Under the pieces are notes generated by a model that was not told the DNA's origin, did not search any database, and worked only from the letters and a program-made list of their open reading frames with translations. This document shows positions 1 through 9,800 of a DNA stretch of 64,000 nucleotides, piece after piece. How positions within the stretch are numbered: position 1 is the stretch's first letter; each line of letters starts with the position of its first letter. The DNA comes from Nitrospinaceae bacterium. Its GTDB lineage: Bacteria; Nitrospinota; Nitrospinia; Nitrospinales; Nitrospinaceae. The stretch lies in contig JAJDBF010000029.1 of the NCBI GenBank assembly GCA_029261535.1, positions 62,001 to 126,000 of the forward strand, written 5' to 3'. A program made the translations under genes and the position numbers.

Positions 1-1067
1 ACACCCTGGGCCTGCACCATAAACTGTTCCCAGCTGCTAAATCCTGTACCAAACTTGTCTGGATCTCCAAATAGTGCAACGGCTAATGTTCCCCAGATGC
101 CGGAACAACCATGAACCGGAAAAGCTCCAATAACATCATCCACTTCAAACTTTTCTAATAACTGGCTCGCTCCAAAATAGACCGTGGCACCCAGGGAGCC
201 TATAACCATCGTAGCCCAGGCATCCATGATGTGACAGGAAGCGGTAATGGAAACCAGCCCTGCTAACGCCCCATTGATTATTACTTCCACTTTGGGCTGG
301 CCTTGTATTTTCCAGGAAAGGCACAGTGCGGTTAAAGAACCAAAGGACCCGGCTAAAATTGTGTTTAAAATAATGGTAGTGGTCTGATCAGTCAAGCCAT
401 ACGCACTGCCTCCATTAAAACCAAACCATCCAAACCATAAAAGAAATGCCCCTAAAGAGGCCATCGGATAATTATGTCCTTGAATGGTTTCCCCTTTTGC
501 GAAGCGACCTATACGCGGACCAATTATGAGGACGGAAGCCAATGCCACCCAACCGCCTGTCGAGTGGACGACGGTAGATCCTGCAAAATCGATAAACCCC
601 TTCTGCGCCAACCAACCGGTCGGGTTATCCGTTCCGACTCCTGCCCAGACCCAGTGACCGATTACCGGGTAGATAAATCCTGCTATGATTATCGCCACCA
701 AAATGTATCCTGAAAATCGCATCCGCTCTGCCACAGCCCCGGAAACAATGGTTGTAGCCGTACCACAAAATATCAGTTGAAAAATAAAAAATGGGACCAG
801 CTCATTATTATCAATTTCGCTGAATAGAAAATATGAAGTCCCGAACCATCCATCAAAGCTGGCCCCAAACATAATGCCAAAGCCAAATAACCAAAAGAGC
901 ACGGAGGAAATTGAAAAATCGACAAAATTCTTTATGGCCACATGGATACTATTTTTTGCGCGAACTAATCCGCTTTCCAAACAGGTAAACCCACCCTGCA
1001 TGAGCAATACCATTCCTGAACAAATCAATACCCAAATAATATCCTGGGGACTGCTGATAATAGGCAT
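1..1067 (-). CDS. amt: Ammonium transporter (Amt family), 3' end cut by window edge
   Basis: Amt channels move ammonium/ammonia across the inner membrane. Reading the minus strand from the ATG at 1067 gives 355 residues without a stop, ending at the window edge. Visible features are GFTCLESGLVRAKNS (26-40), the first pore histidine in GSTVVH (H168), the second in GAFPVHGCSGIWGT (H319), and about nine to ten hydrophobic helices. An in-frame TAA lies nine codons upstream, so this ATG is the only sensible start. There is no N-terminal signal peptide. The 'FTCLESG' helix differs from the 'GLALFYGG' of E. coli AmtB and recalls Amt proteins that carry extra C-terminal sensor domains; the missing 3' end would decide that. 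The neighbouring operon at 1778 is divergently transcribed. Confidence 0.93.
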   Translation of the reverse strand, partial: MPIISSPQDIIWVLICSGMVLLMQGGFTCLESGLVRAKNSIHVAIKNFVDFSISSVLFWLFGFGIMFGASFDGWFGTSYFLFSEIDNNELVPFFIFQLIFCGTATTIVSGAVAERMRFSGYILVAIIIAGFIYPVIGHWVWAGVGTDNPTGWLAQKGFIDFAGSTVVHSTGGWVALASVLIIGPRIGRFAKGETIQGHNYPMASLGAFLLWFGWFGFNGGSAYGLTDQTTTIILNTILAGSFGSLTALCLSWKIQGQPKVEVIINGALAGLVSITASCHIMDAWATMVIGSLGATVYFGASQLLEKFEVDDVIGAFPVHGCSGIWGTLAVALFGDPDKFGTGFSSWEQFMVQAQG

Positions 1068-1694
1068 AATGTTTTTTATAAAAGGTAATTGCAGTTAAAT
1101 GGGTTCTCTTTTGCCCAAAGCCAATATTTTCTCCAAGTCAATCCCTGACTTTGCAGGAGTCACAGCTAATATAGAAAGGCTAAGTGGGCCAGGGTAATAT
1201 TGCAAGAGTCTGCCTACTATAAAGATGAGATACTTGCGAAAACTTGGCAGTAGCTCCCTTTCCAAAAAAATAAACCATTCTTGACAGGGCTCTAAATGAC
1301 GAAAGCTTTGCTTTTGATTTTAGAGTTATGCAAAGCTCTCCTAAATGACCGGGGAATTCAGGAGAAAGTAAAAAGCGCACCCTTTCCTTCCCAGTATATT
1401 CTTTTCCCAATGTAATGCCGTATGCAGGAATTATGTCTAGCCGAAAAGGGCCTCTATATTTAGAATTAATGAGACGCGGCGAATATTCGCCTGTATATCC
1501 TTTTAAGCTGATGAAAGTAATGGAGTTTTCATTTGTTCTCTGAGGGTGTGGGGCGAATGTGTATCTTGCTTTCGTATCCCCAAACGGGGTATTTTTCTGT
1601 GAGCCCCCCAAAACACCTGTTTGTCTCCCGGAATTTCCTGAAAACCTGTTTAAAAACAGGCTACAATCCCCATCGCGACTAATTGGGAATTAGT
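1068..1694. other. Divergent intergenic region between amt and the oxidoreductase operon
   Basis: About 630 bases with no gene I would defend. A 143-codon open frame (1611-1180, minus) begins with TTG, has no family resemblance and is probably chance. An inverted repeat CCTGTTT-AA-AAACAGG lies at 1645-1660, 35 bases upstream of the operon promoter, and could be an operator. I see no clear sigma-54 or NtcA-type site for amt. Confidence 0.4.
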
Positions 1695-1724
1695 TTGACA
1701 ATTCTGGTGGGCTTGAGCTATAGT
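1695..1724 (+). promoter_or_regulatory. Sigma-70-type promoter of the 2-oxoacid oxidoreductase operon
   Basis: A perfect -35 box TTGACA (1695-1700) is followed after 18 bases by TATAGT (1719-1724). The predicted start near 1731 leaves a leader of about 47 bases before the first gene, with AAAAGGA (1764-1770) as ribosome binding site. Confidence 0.7.
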
Positions 1725-1777
1725 AAGCGGTCACTCCACAAGTAGGGTATAACCCTTTAAATAAAAAGGATTAAAGG

Positions 1778-2404
1778 ATGGAAGAGCAGTATCAGGTAAT
1801 GCCTGGTCCGGAAGCATTTCTACCCCCGTCGGCGGCTAGTATGGGGATCGTATTGCCGGACCCTGGTCAAGCGCATATTGAGGGCCGCCTTGTAGATGAA
1901 GAAGAAGCTTACGAATACGCCGCGCGCAAGTTGCTGGCGGCTAAAGTACCGACGCTTTTTCCAGGGCCGCTGGTTCTGTGGCGTTGGAATGATAAGGCGG
2001 CGAAAAAGGCCGCCGCAATCCGCAAGCTGGCCAATGCACTGCCGGCGCGCCTGATACCGATGGCGGATTATCGGCCGAAATACCCCAAGATTAATCCGGC
2101 TGTTGAAATCAATCCGAATCATCCCAACCTGACGATCTGGTACAATAAGATTGACGTGTGTATTTTCATTGGAGTGCACTGTCATCAAGCTAATCTGGCA
2201 CTGAAAATCATTCGTGGTGGTACCGACTGTTACACGATGGCCATGTGTGCGCAGGCCGGTCACGAAGATGCCTGCCTTTCTTTCCGCGACGCTGATCCGG
2301 CGAAGATAGAAAAGCTCACTGCCGCAGTTGAAAAACTGAAGAGTGAGGGCGTGAAAAGTGAGGCGGAAGATTTTGATCAGTTTGTAACGGCACGCGAGGG
2401 ATAG
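1778..2404 (+). CDS. porE: 2-oxoacid:ferredoxin oxidoreductase, epsilon-type fifth subunit (ForE/PorE-like)
   Basis: First gene of a five-gene operon. The 208-residue product resembles the extra small subunit (ForE/PorE) of five-subunit pyruvate or 2-oxoglutarate ferredoxin oxidoreductases in Hydrogenobacter and nitrite oxidisers, which is related to the CO-dehydrogenase/acetyl-CoA synthase epsilon (CdhB-type) fold. Central segments such as LFPGPLVLWRW (60-70) and DVCIFIGVHCHQANLALKI (126-144) read as alternating strands and helices of a nucleotide-binding-like domain. Six cysteines fall in its C-terminal half, but not in a ferredoxin spacing. The role of this subunit is poorly understood. 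The start is set by AAAAGGA seven bases upstream. Assignment rests on context plus recalled similarity; the substrate cannot be read from sequence. Confidence 0.75.
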   Translation: MEEQYQVMPGPEAFLPPSAASMGIVLPDPGQAHIEGRLVDEEEAYEYAARKLLAAKVPTLFPGPLVLWRWNDKAAKKAAAIRKLANALPARLIPMADYRPKYPKINPAVEINPNHPNLTIWYNKIDVCIFIGVHCHQANLALKIIRGGTDCYTMAMCAQAGHEDACLSFRDADPAKIEKLTAAVEKLKSEGVKSEAEDFDQFVTAREG

Positions 2405-2516
2405 GTTAGATAGTCCTGAGTGTTTGCTTGGAATATAAAAGGTGGTAATAATTTAGTTTCTTAAATCCAACCCGAAGCTTTAACCGGCACTCTTGTTAAG
2501 AGAGATGGAGTTGATC

Positions 2517-3764
2517 ATGAATAAAAAAGTTGACGGACAGAATAGCAAGATCCTGTTCTCTGAAAAGGTAGATATAGGCAGTAAAGGTCCCGTGAATCTG
2601 ACGGTTGCCGACCCGAACCACATGTTTTTTGAAGCCAAGCGTAAAGCTTGCTTCCTCACTGGTTCAGAGGTAATCAAGGAAGCCATTCGTCGTGCCAATC
2701 TGGATATGTCCGTGGCCTACCCTATCACCCCGCAATCTGAAGCGGCCGCGTTGATTGGTGAGTTGTACGCGGAAGGTTATCTGAAAGAGTATTTCCGCGG
2801 TGAAAGTGAATTTGCGGTTATGGGGCAATGCGCTGGCGCGGCCTTCGGTGGTGCGCGCGTGTTCACCACCACAGCAGGTCCCGGAACCTTGCGCGCTATG
2901 GAAAATTTTCCGATGTGGGCTGGTTCTCGTTTGCCGATTCAGGTGTGTGTGACCTGTCGTGGAATCAATTCCCCTCTGTCCATTCAGCCTGACACATTGG
3001 AACTGTATTACATGCTGGAAACCGGTGCGCTGGTGTGGCACGCGGAAACAGCGCAGGACCTTTATGACTGGATTCTGGGTGGGTTCATGGTTGCCGAGCA
3101 ACCAGATGTTCATCTCCCTCTGGCCTTGGCCTGTGACGGTTTCTTCGTCACCCATACCAAAGACAATGTCATGATTCAGGAGGACGAATTGTGTTTGCCG
3201 GAATACGATCCTTACCGGGCTCCAGTGCCGTGCATGGATATGGAAGTGCCGCCGGTTCGCATGATGCGTGATCCTTTTATTATGAAATCAAACTACATCA
3301 GTTACATGACCCACGCCTCCTGGCAACAGGAAGTTCGTGCCGCGATTGAGCGTTCCCGCAAGCACACCAAGGTGGTTATGGGCGGTTCGTTGATTGATAC
3401 AGAAAATCTTGACCGCGACATCTTGCTTGTCTCATCCGGTACGGCAGTTTCGCAAGGCCGGGAAGCTATCCGTCTGCTTGAGGAAGAGGGCATCAATGTT
3501 GGTCTGGTCAAAATCAAATCTCTGCGACCCTTTCCGTTTGAAGAGCTTAAAGAAGCCACGGCAAATGCCAAAACCATCTTCGTTCCTGAGTTTAACGTGG
3601 CGGGTTGGCTGGCTCGGGAAATCAAAGCTTGCCTCCCAGACAACGAACGGGTGATTGCCGGACCGCAGGTTGCTGGCGGCATGACGATGCCTTCCGAGGT
3701 GATCGTGATGGAGATCAAGAAGAAGTTGGGAATGAAAGTTGAGCCGATGTCCGGTAGAGGTTAA
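2517..3764 (+). CDS. porA: 2-oxoacid:ferredoxin oxidoreductase, alpha subunit
   Basis: Alpha subunit of the CoA-dependent oxidoreductase that interconverts a 2-oxoacid with acyl-CoA and CO2, using ferredoxin. In CO2-fixing organisms it runs reductively in the reverse TCA cycle. The 415-residue product has the typical N-terminal pyrimidine-binding domain (VAYPITPQSEAAALIGEL, then a GESEFAVMGQCAGAAFGGAR stretch and TTAGPGTLRAMEN) and a C-terminal transketolase-like domain with VPEFNVAGWLAREI. I chose the ATG at 2517 because GGAG (2507-2510) sits six bases upstream; TTG 2493 and ATG 2505 are in frame but have poorer sites. A 180-base gap separates it from the beta gene, longer than other gaps in the operon. 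Pyruvate and 2-oxoglutarate enzymes of this type cannot be told apart by eye. Confidence 0.9.
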   Translation: MNKKVDGQNSKILFSEKVDIGSKGPVNLTVADPNHMFFEAKRKACFLTGSEVIKEAIRRANLDMSVAYPITPQSEAAALIGELYAEGYLKEYFRGESEFAVMGQCAGAAFGGARVFTTTAGPGTLRAMENFPMWAGSRLPIQVCVTCRGINSPLSIQPDTLELYYMLETGALVWHAETAQDLYDWILGGFMVAEQPDVHLPLALACDGFFVTHTKDNVMIQEDELCLPEYDPYRAPVPCMDMEVPPVRMMRDPFIMKSNYISYMTHASWQQEVRAAIERSRKHTKVVMGGSLIDTENLDRDILLVSSGTAVSQGREAIRLLEEEGINVGLVKIKSLRPFPFEELKEATANAKTIFVPEFNVAGWLAREIKACLPDNERVIAGPQVAGGMTMPSEVIVMEIKKKLGMKVEPMSGRG

Positions 3765-3945
3765 CCGGCAAGTCCGAGACTTTTTTCCGCAAGGTTTTTT
3801 GCGAAGGTGCCAGGGGTGCCCAGGGAGCCAGGTTGCAATAAAGAAGGCTTGGCTTTTGATGAAAAACCCTGGCAGGGTTCAAGTTGATAACGACAATTAA
3901 ACATCCACGCGCACTTGTTGGGCGTGATGCCATAGTGAGGACGTT

Positions 3946-4842
3946 ATGAGTAAAGAAAAAATTGCAATCTGTGAAGACCTGGCAGATATCATGCCTCCTG
4001 AGTATCACGATATGGTTGAAAATGCGACCTTTGGTAATCAGGATAGAAGCTGGAAGGACATTGGTAGCAGTAAAGAGTTGATTGAACAGCATTCGCTCTG
4101 TGCGGGCTGTCCGGAATCCATCGCGTTTCGATTCATCATGTCCAGTATTCCTAATCCGGAAGATTCAGTATTCGTCGGTTCTACCGGTTGTACCAGTCTG
4201 GTTTTCCCGCATGTGGGAATCCACAACATCCATTCCCTGTTTGGTAACCAGAATGCTGTTGCCTCCGGTTTGAAAAGGGCGTTGGCGGTTCGTTTTCCGG
4301 ATCGTATCAAGGATGTGTTTGTTCTGGCAGGTGATGGCGCGACCGTTGATATCGGCCTCGACATGACCATGCAGTCCTGGTTTCGTCAGGAGAAATTCAC
4401 CACCATCTGTTTTGATAACGAGTTATATGCCAACACGGGTGGGCAGGAATCTGGTCTGATGCAAAGAGGTTTCGTGGCAAAAATGGCACCGAAAGGCAAG
4501 AACTTTGACAAAGTCAGGTTGCCGGAAATTGCATTTGAAGCTGGTTGTCATTACGTTGCCATTCTCACCGTTTCTAAACCGAATCGTGTTGAGCAGGCCA
4601 TCCGCCGTGCAACCTATGTTGCTCGCGAATTTGGGCCGACCTACATTCAGCTTTACACCCCGTGCATCCTGGAAATTGGCAAGCAGAGCATGGAAGGTTT
4701 GGATGAGATGAAAGATTCAGAATCCATTGGCGGTCGTTTTGTCATGAGAGAATTGATGACTGACGAAGTCAAAGCATTCCTGAAAGAAAAAGAAGCTGAA
4801 GACAAGGCCCGCCGCAAAAAGGCGAAAACTGTAACCGCATAA
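3946..4842 (+). CDS. porB: 2-oxoacid:ferredoxin oxidoreductase, beta subunit (TPP-binding)
   Basis: Carries thiamine diphosphate and the proximal iron-sulfur cluster of the complex. In the 298-residue product the TPP motif runs from GDGATVDIGLDM (129-140) to FDNELYANTGGQ (156-167). C52 and C55 in SLCAGCPES, C82 in STGCTSL and C240 are candidate [4Fe-4S] ligands, as in other 2-oxoacid oxidoreductase beta subunits. The last 45 residues are highly charged (KEKEAEDKARRKKAK), an extension I do not recognise. GAGG at 3937-3940 lies five bases before the ATG. It is followed after 19 bases by the gamma gene. Confidence 0.93.
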   Translation: MSKEKIAICEDLADIMPPEYHDMVENATFGNQDRSWKDIGSSKELIEQHSLCAGCPESIAFRFIMSSIPNPEDSVFVGSTGCTSLVFPHVGIHNIHSLFGNQNAVASGLKRALAVRFPDRIKDVFVLAGDGATVDIGLDMTMQSWFRQEKFTTICFDNELYANTGGQESGLMQRGFVAKMAPKGKNFDKVRLPEIAFEAGCHYVAILTVSKPNRVEQAIRRATYVAREFGPTYIQLYTPCILEIGKQSMEGLDEMKDSESIGGRFVMRELMTDEVKAFLKEKEAEDKARRKKAKTVTA

Positions 4843-4861
4843 TCGAGGAGCGAGGAAACCA

Positions 4862-5575
4862 ATGGCAGTAGTAACACATCCTGCGGGAACCATGAAGCGG
4901 ATGAATATCCGCATTTCCGGCCTTGGAGGTCAGGGCGCGGTGACCGCCGCTCATATTTTGGCCATGGCCGCAAACGCTATGGGGAAATTTTCAATTTCCA
5001 ATCCCTTCTTTGGTGCAGAAAAACGAATGGCACCCGCCGAAAGTTATGTGCGCGTTGGACCGGATAAGATTTATGATCGGGGCGAGCTGGTGTTTCCTGA
5101 GGTCATCATGGTGTTTCATCCTCAGGTCATCACCATGCAGAAAAGCTACACCGCACCGTTTTATTCCGGTGTGAAAAAAGGTGGGATGATCATCATCAAT
5201 ACAGATGTCGATCTGCTCTCCCCTGAGGATCATGAGCGTCTTGATGAAGACGAAGTTTCTGTCTACAACATCGACGCAACTACCTTGGCGCTGGAAATTG
5301 GCGGGACGGAACTTTCCACCAACATGGCGATGATCGGTGCCTGCGCCGGTGTCACCAAAGTGGTGGATATGCCAGCACTGGACAAGGCTTTGAAAGAACG
5401 TTTCGGTAAGAAATATGTAGCATCGGGCGGAACAGCCACCCTGGACGAAGCCATCAAAAAGAAATACGCCAAGAAAGAGCAGTTGCTACAGAAGAACTTT
5501 GATACCATGGAAAAAGCTTATGAAATGTCAAGTAAATGGGTCGAGTCTTCTAAATATGCACCGGTAACTTTCTGA
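4862..5575 (+). CDS. porG: 2-oxoacid:ferredoxin oxidoreductase, gamma subunit
   Basis: The gamma subunit completes the CoA- and TPP-binding architecture. The 237-residue product has the diagnostic start RISGLGGQGAVTAAHILA (17-34), followed by NPFFGAEKRMAPAESYVRV, which matches the usual 'GPExRGG...VR' segment in a variant form. The C-terminal half contains the AIGAC/ALDKALKERFG region typical of the family. A GAGGA ribosome binding site precedes the ATG. The beta-gamma gap is 19 bases and the gamma-delta gap 31, consistent with one transcript. The C-terminal tail of about 40 residues (MEKAYEMSSKWVESSKY) extends beyond the fold I can recognise. Confidence 0.92.
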   Translation: MAVVTHPAGTMKRMNIRISGLGGQGAVTAAHILAMAANAMGKFSISNPFFGAEKRMAPAESYVRVGPDKIYDRGELVFPEVIMVFHPQVITMQKSYTAPFYSGVKKGGMIIINTDVDLLSPEDHERLDEDEVSVYNIDATTLALEIGGTELSTNMAMIGACAGVTKVVDMPALDKALKERFGKKYVASGGTATLDEAIKKKYAKKEQLLQKNFDTMEKAYEMSSKWVESSKYAPVTF

Positions 5576-5606
5576 TTTTAATTTTTAACGTAAGGAGCGA
5601 TTCAGG

Positions 5607-5888
5607 GTGTATAACGTAGCGTTTGTCCATGATGATAAATGTATTGCCGAAAAGGGATGCCGTCTGTGCATCATGTACTGTCCGGAAGCGGACACCATCT
5701 TGTTGGATCCCAAAAAAAAGAAGGCCATGGTCGTCCTCCCTCGTTGTAAAGGCTGTGACTTGTGTATGGTCGTCTGTAGTACGCACAATGCGATCAGCAT
5801 GCATCCGGTCAATCAAAGCACCGGTGAGATTATTCTTGAGTCCGAGCAAACGGAATCTGCAGGAATGGGACAGGCCTACTCTGGTTAA
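5607..5888 (+). CDS. porD: 2-oxoacid:ferredoxin oxidoreductase, delta subunit (two [4Fe-4S] ferredoxin)
   Basis: A 93-residue electron-transfer subunit. Eight cysteines form two clusters: C12-x5-C18-x2-C21-x3-C25-P and C47-x2-C50-x2-C53-x3-C57. The first cluster has x5 rather than the usual x2 between its first two cysteines. A poly-Lys segment (DPKKKKA) lies between the two. The start is GTG at 5607, with AGGAG (5593-5597) nine bases upstream; no ATG fits. It is the last gene of the operon and is followed within 22 bases by a clear terminator. Gene order E-A-B-G-D differs from the forDABGE and porEDABG orders that I recall from Hydrogenobacter. Confidence 0.9.
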   Translation: MYNVAFVHDDKCIAEKGCRLCIMYCPEADTILLDPKKKKAMVVLPRCKGCDLCMVVCSTHNAISMHPVNQSTGEIILESEQTESAGMGQAYSG

Positions 5889-5909
5889 CCTGAACGAACT
5901 ATTTTTAGG

Positions 5910-5945
5910 AACCCATGGCTGATTGGCCATGGGTTCTTTTTTTTT
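5910..5945 (+). terminator. Rho-independent terminator of the oxidoreductase operon
   Basis: A perfect 10-bp stem (AACCCATGGC at 5910-5919 pairing with GCCATGGGTT at 5926-5935) with a six-base loop is followed by nine T residues (5937-5945). It lies 22 bases after the last operon gene. Confidence 0.95.
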
Positions 5946-6014
5946 GCGGTAGAGTTTCACACTTCAATGTGAAAGCCTGCCAACCATTAACTTCCTTTAA
6001 ATCGCGAGAAGGTC

Positions 6015-6779
6015 ATGACCGAATCTTTAGAACGAAGTATTCAGTGCACTCTCTGTGATTCTACATACACGCCTGTTTTCGAACCGGAGGAAGATGCCAC
6101 TGGTTATGGAATTTCCTGTTCCAGTTGCTACCGCTGGATCAACATCACCGTTGGAGATTCGGTTCGCGTTGCGCTCCGGATCGTGCTAAACCTTGAAGGC
6201 GAAGCGTTGGCTCTCGCCATTGAGACGTATCTTGCCAAATGTTTTTGTGGCCAGGCATTCGCGCACGACTCGGGCCAACGTTGTGAAGCCTGTCTCCGTA
6301 AAATAAAAAAGGAAACCGCGCAATCAGATTCCCAGGTGCGAACCGAGTTCAAATGTATCTGGGACATCCCAACAATGAAGGAAGCACTCGAAGGAAAAAT
6401 GTTCGAGTTCATTCTCGATCAAATGGATTCCGAAAGGGAAAACCTGAATCAATTGGTGGAGCGTTACGAAGCCGATGAGATCGACCCCGGCACTTACATG
6501 GAAAAACTGGAGGAACTGCGTTTCAGGGAATCGCGCGAGATCGCGGTGATCAAAACCTGGGCCATGCTGGCCGGGCCAGAGCTTGCCTTCCGTGCGGCCG
6601 ATGAGCACGCCATCACCGAACGCTACGGATCACGCGTTCTGGTGAGCATCGCCATGGGCCTTGAGATGGGCTACGGCCTGTCCGTACTCGGCACACTCAC
6701 CAAAGAAGAAAAAAATCTGGATGGCCCGGCACGCAAGGAAATTTCCACCTTTCTCCGTAAAATCGGCAACGGGTTTTAG
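6015..6779 (+). CDS. Uncharacterised protein with two zinc-ribbon-like Cys sets
   Basis: I do not recognise this 254-residue protein. Its N-terminal third has two Cys sets that look like metal knuckles: C11-x2-C14 with C35-x2-C38, and C76-x-C78 with C90-x2-C93. The middle (residues 115-180) is rich in charged residues and predicted helix, with ENLNQLVERYEADEIDPGTYMEKLEELRF looking like a coiled-coil pair. The C-terminal part (AMLAGPELAFRAADEHAITERYG and a Gly-rich helix) looks compact and globular. It is on the same strand as the oxidoreductase operon but behind its terminator, so it is probably transcribed separately. It converges with the alpha-2-macroglobulin gene, 44 bases away. A cytoplasmic, possibly nucleic-acid- or protein-binding role is a guess. 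Confidence 0.75.
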   Translation: MTESLERSIQCTLCDSTYTPVFEPEEDATGYGISCSSCYRWINITVGDSVRVALRIVLNLEGEALALAIETYLAKCFCGQAFAHDSGQRCEACLRKIKKETAQSDSQVRTEFKCIWDIPTMKEALEGKMFEFILDQMDSERENLNQLVERYEADEIDPGTYMEKLEELRFRESREIAVIKTWAMLAGPELAFRAADEHAITERYGSRVLVSIAMGLEMGYGLSVLGTLTKEEKNLDGPARKEISTFLRKIGNGF

Positions 6780-6823
6780 AAAGAATCTAATCTGGATTAA
6801 TTGGTCCAAAGTTTTAAATAATT

Positions 6824-9800
6824 TTATTTATCTAATATTGTAACCCGCACTTCCGCCCCATTAGCGCGGATTTCCGGGATATACATGGCGTGGCCCATCA
6901 GTGGCAGGGCATGAAACGTCCCCGGTGTTTCGGCGCGTAAATCATAACGAATCTCCCACACTCCCTGCGGCATCTTGTCAACAAACAACGCTACCTTGCG
7001 GTCACGCAACTCCTGATACACCAGCCGTTGCCGACCGGTATAGTCGGCGGCATCACCCTCCGCTTGTGGGGCAGGTGGCGCAATAAACGAACCGGAAACT
7101 CTGGACTTGCCTGTCAAACCCCTTGCTGACACGGATTGTTTTGTTCTTTCCAACGCGGCTTTCCGGTCTTTGGAAAACCTGTGCTTCACGCCGCTTTGTT
7201 TCAACTCCCGCGCATAAACCGGCAAGCCGCTTTTAACTTCGACCGCTTCGAACCCGGCCGGTTTCAAGTCTTCAAAAATAAGATACTCGTAATGATTTTT
7301 CGCCTCGATGGTCAGCACGGTCTCCACCCGGTCGCCACTGGTGAGCGACTCGCCATCTTTAAGCGGCACTTTGTCGTAGACGTACCCCTTGAGCAATGTG
7401 GGCCGACCCGAAAGTTTATAGTATTGTCGCCGCACAAAAATTTCATTGCCCGCCGCCGGGATCGGTTCTTCCAGACTGAAATATTCTGCTTGCACGGAAT
7501 AGTACAACGGACCTTTACCTGAAGTGCGTGCGACCTGCAACCGGTTGTCTCCATCCTGAATCAGGCTGGCATTGACGGTGAAAGTTGAAGGCGCGGTCAG
7601 CACATCCGTTACCTTTTCTTTTGCGATAATTTTTCCATTGAAACTCACCTCATAACCGGCAGTCGTTTCAAGTTCACCGCTGATGTTGAGGTAGTCGGTC
7701 AGCGTCATCAAAACGATAGCTGTGTCGCGCGTGTTGCTCCAGTGGGCACCGCGTCGGTTTTTGATCAGCCAGTTGACAGTCGGTTCCACCAGTTTGTGCT
7801 TGGGGGCAATCGTCAGCAGTGCTTTTAAAACAAATGCAGTCGCTTCAACGCCACCTTCAGACCAACGATAGTAAATGCCATCCTCACCCCAATGGGCGGT
7901 GCCGGTGACTGTGCCGGAAGTCTTCTGCTTGCCGCGTTGAATGATCGATGTGTCTGGACTATCGTCCGCAATGACACCGTTCTCCAAATTGCGTACCAGA
8001 ACCTGCGCCCGTTTTTCATCTTTCATGTAATGTGCCGATAAGGCAAGCAGGGCGCGGGTATAAGCGTTGAGCCGCGTGCGGTTGTCCCACAAATTTTCAA
8101 AAGCCTTTTTTTCAAAACGACCGGCACGCCCCTTGTTGGACTGTGTCTGATAATACACCGCCGCATGCAGTTCCCAGGCTTGCAGGGCGTAATCATTTTC
8201 CGCCTCCACCAGAACCTTGGAAAGATAGTTATAAGCTCGTGCTAAAATGTTAGGGTTGACCGCTTCGCCGGACTGCGTGGCAAGGGAGAGTCCCCACAAA
8301 ACGTAAGCCGACATGAACGGATCGCTCTTGCCTTTTTTCCACCAGCTCCAACCGCCATCTGAATGTTGAAAGTCGGTCAGCCGGTCGAGCCCTTTTTCCA
8401 CCATGCGTGTGAGTTTTTTGAGATCACGTTTTCCCTTGCGATGGGTTTTGCCGGTGTTGTCATGATCTATCCCACCAAACACGCGACCCAGAATGTCCGA
8501 AGTTTTGAGTCCGAGTCCCTTGAGAGTATTGGCGACGACCACGGTGGGAAGAAAGCGGCTCAGCGTTTGCTCGGTGCAACCATAAGGAAAGTCAATCAGG
8601 TACGGCAGGGAATCGAGCATGGTCACCGCAAGACTTGGCGTGACCTGTACCGTGACGCGCGTGGTGTCCGGCTTGCGTGCTTTGGGCAGATCAAAAGAGG
8701 CGGTGATGGAATCGCCACGCATCTTGCCGGAACGCGCGATAAATTTTTCGATACCGTGTTCGTGTGCCAGAAAAGTTTTCTCCATGGCGTCGCCATGGCG
8801 TTTCCCCTTGGTCGTTATTTTAATGCGAACATCACCCGCCTGAACTGCGCGAACAAGCCAGTCAACGCGGAACTCTCCACGCGCCGGAACCGTCACTTGT
8901 TTTTTTATTTCCTCCATAGAAACACGTTTGCCGATTTTCCGCCCGATCAGTTTTAGGCCGGAGACATCAAGTTTCGGGGTCACCGTCATCGGTTCATCGG
9001 TGTTGTTGTTGATGACGGCGGACAATGTGACCTCGTCACCCACCACAAAAAAACGCGGTGCCTGTAGACGTGCAATCAGCGGTTTCTGAGTGTGGGCTTG
9101 AGATTTGGCCCAGCCGACACGATTGCGCTCCGTGGTCGCCCGCGCGGTTGCCCGCCACTCGGTGAGGGAGTCAGGAAATGTGATGTTTATCTCGGCCTTG
9201 CCGTCGCGACCGGTCCGGACATCCGGTTGCCAGAAAATGGTCGTGCGAAAATCAGAACGCACGACAACAGTCGGGTCTTCCGAGCCACCACCTGCATTAC
9301 CGCCTACCATCGCCTCCTCTGCAAATATCTCCCGACTTGAACTGCTGTCGGCAAATGACAAAGCATCTCGGGCCATTGGTGCGGAGGCTGGATAGGCACT
9401 GGATTTTCCTTCGTTTTTAAATCCCGCAACCTTTCCACTTTTCGCCTTGTATTGAGCAAAATTTCCACGGCCTCCTCCAGAAACTTGTGATGCTCTTAAA
9501 CTGTCCAGGTCGCGTTTTTCATAAAGCACACCTTTCTCATCTTCCTCCAGGCCGATGTATCTCTTGATTTGAAACGAACTGGTGGTTTGGACGCGGTGCC
9601 CGCGCTTGTCTCCCCAAAAAAACTGGCGCGGATCGGGTGCCAGGTCTTTTTGAATCGCGTAAACCGATTCGTCCACCAAGCCGAGTGAAACTTCGGCGGA
9701 TACCGGTTTGCCTTCATGATCTTTTGTGGTGACAGTGATCCTTCCCTTGTCTCGCGGACCGTATTGTTCCTTGTCGGTGGTCACATCGACTTTAAGGAAC

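Noticed and set aside
1180..1611. 143-codon minus-strand open frame between amt and porE
   Set aside because: It starts with TTG, has no ribosome site, contains one internal Met and shows no family pattern; probably chance.
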